A stretch of 6,185 nucleotides of DNA from Pseudomonadota bacterium (GTDB taxonomy: Bacteria > Myxococcota_A > Polyangia > Polyangiales > Ga0077539), in NCBI GenBank assembly GCA_023428035.1, contig JAEYZO010000567.1:1-6185 (forward strand), read 5' to 3'. Below are positions 6,082 through 6,185 of the stretch, in pieces. The notes under the pieces were generated by a model, which made no database searches, was not told the DNA's origin, and saw nothing but the letters and a program-made list of their open reading frames with translations. Made by a program: the position numbers and the translations under genes. The first letter of the stretch is position 1; every line of letters begins with the position of its first letter.

Positions 6082-6185
6082 ATGCGGCGTTGGGCTGCGC
6101 TCGCGGTGGCGCTGTGCGGGGGCTCGGGGTGCGTCGAGCCGAGGACGGGGATCGTCGTCCGCGTCGAGAGCGAGATCGCGTGGGG
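6082..6185 (+). CDS. Putative lipoprotein, 3'-truncated by the window edge
   Basis: Thirty-four complete codons are visible. The protein starts with two Arg, then a hydrophobic run WAALAVALCGG ending in SGC, with C17 the likely lipidated cysteine of a signal peptidase II site. The lipobox has Gly at -3, which is less usual, while Gly at -1 is standard. The mature part begins CVEPRTGIVVRVESEIAW. Short lipoproteins starting with a Cys-x-Glu-Pro-Arg-Thr-like sequence followed by a beta-strand are, to my recollection, common in myxobacteria; their function is unknown to me. Codon third positions are strongly G/C, as in a real gene. There is no Shine-Dalgarno. Confidence 0.7.
   Translation, partial: MRRWAALAVALCGGSGCVEPRTGIVVRVESEIAW

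Overview
The window is very GC-rich (about three quarters G+C by eye), with codon third positions almost all G or C. It has several gene types typical of myxobacteria and related deltaproteobacteria: a giant ATPase/TPR-like/GAF/class III cyclase signalling protein, a protein with an AgmX/PglI- or TonB-like C-terminal domain behind one membrane anchor, and a short lipoprotein starting with a Cys-Val-Glu-Pro-Arg-Thr-like sequence. A member of the Myxococcota (Polyangiales or Sandaracinaceae-like) is my inference from this. No rRNA or tRNA gene, CRISPR array, insertion sequence or phage gene is visible.

Layout. (1) Bases 2-3406 (+) hold the 3' part of a large multidomain signalling gene whose start lies upstream of the window. 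It has the end of an AAA-type ATPase module, a long helical TPR-like region, a GAF domain, a class III nucleotide cyclase domain and a short helical tail. The cyclase keeps both metal-binding Asp and the transition-state Asn/Arg, but has Ser and Gly where purine-selecting Lys and Asp/Thr normally sit. (2) Converging on it with only 13 bases between stop codons is a minus-strand pair: a DUF488 gene (5229-4774) followed by a lipase-like alpha/beta hydrolase (4727-3420). The hydrolase has a readable Ser-Asp-His triad and no signal peptide. (3) Divergent from DUF488 across 52 bases is a plus-strand gene (5282-6037) for a membrane-anchored AgmX/PglI- or TonB-C-like protein. (4) At the right edge the first 34 codons of a lipoprotein gene (6082 onwards) are visible.

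Working together. DUF488 and the hydrolase look like a two-gene transcription unit: same strand, 46-base gap, and a full Shine-Dalgarno only on the second gene. The AgmX/PglI-like protein and the lipoprotein both point to the envelope and may be linked, but nothing in the window shows a shared pathway. The large cyclase is probably a stand-alone signalling protein.

The most interesting signal is at the gene starts. The three genes that look first in their transcripts (DUF488, the membrane-anchored protein, the lipoprotein) have no Shine-Dalgarno. Each instead has a TAnnnT -10-like hexamer ending 6 or 7 bases before the start codon, the geometry expected of leaderless mRNAs. The presumed internal gene has AGGAGG. 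Also notable are the altered cyclase substrate pocket and a plus-strand shift from C-rich to G-rich inside the cyclase gene that continues regardless of gene orientation.
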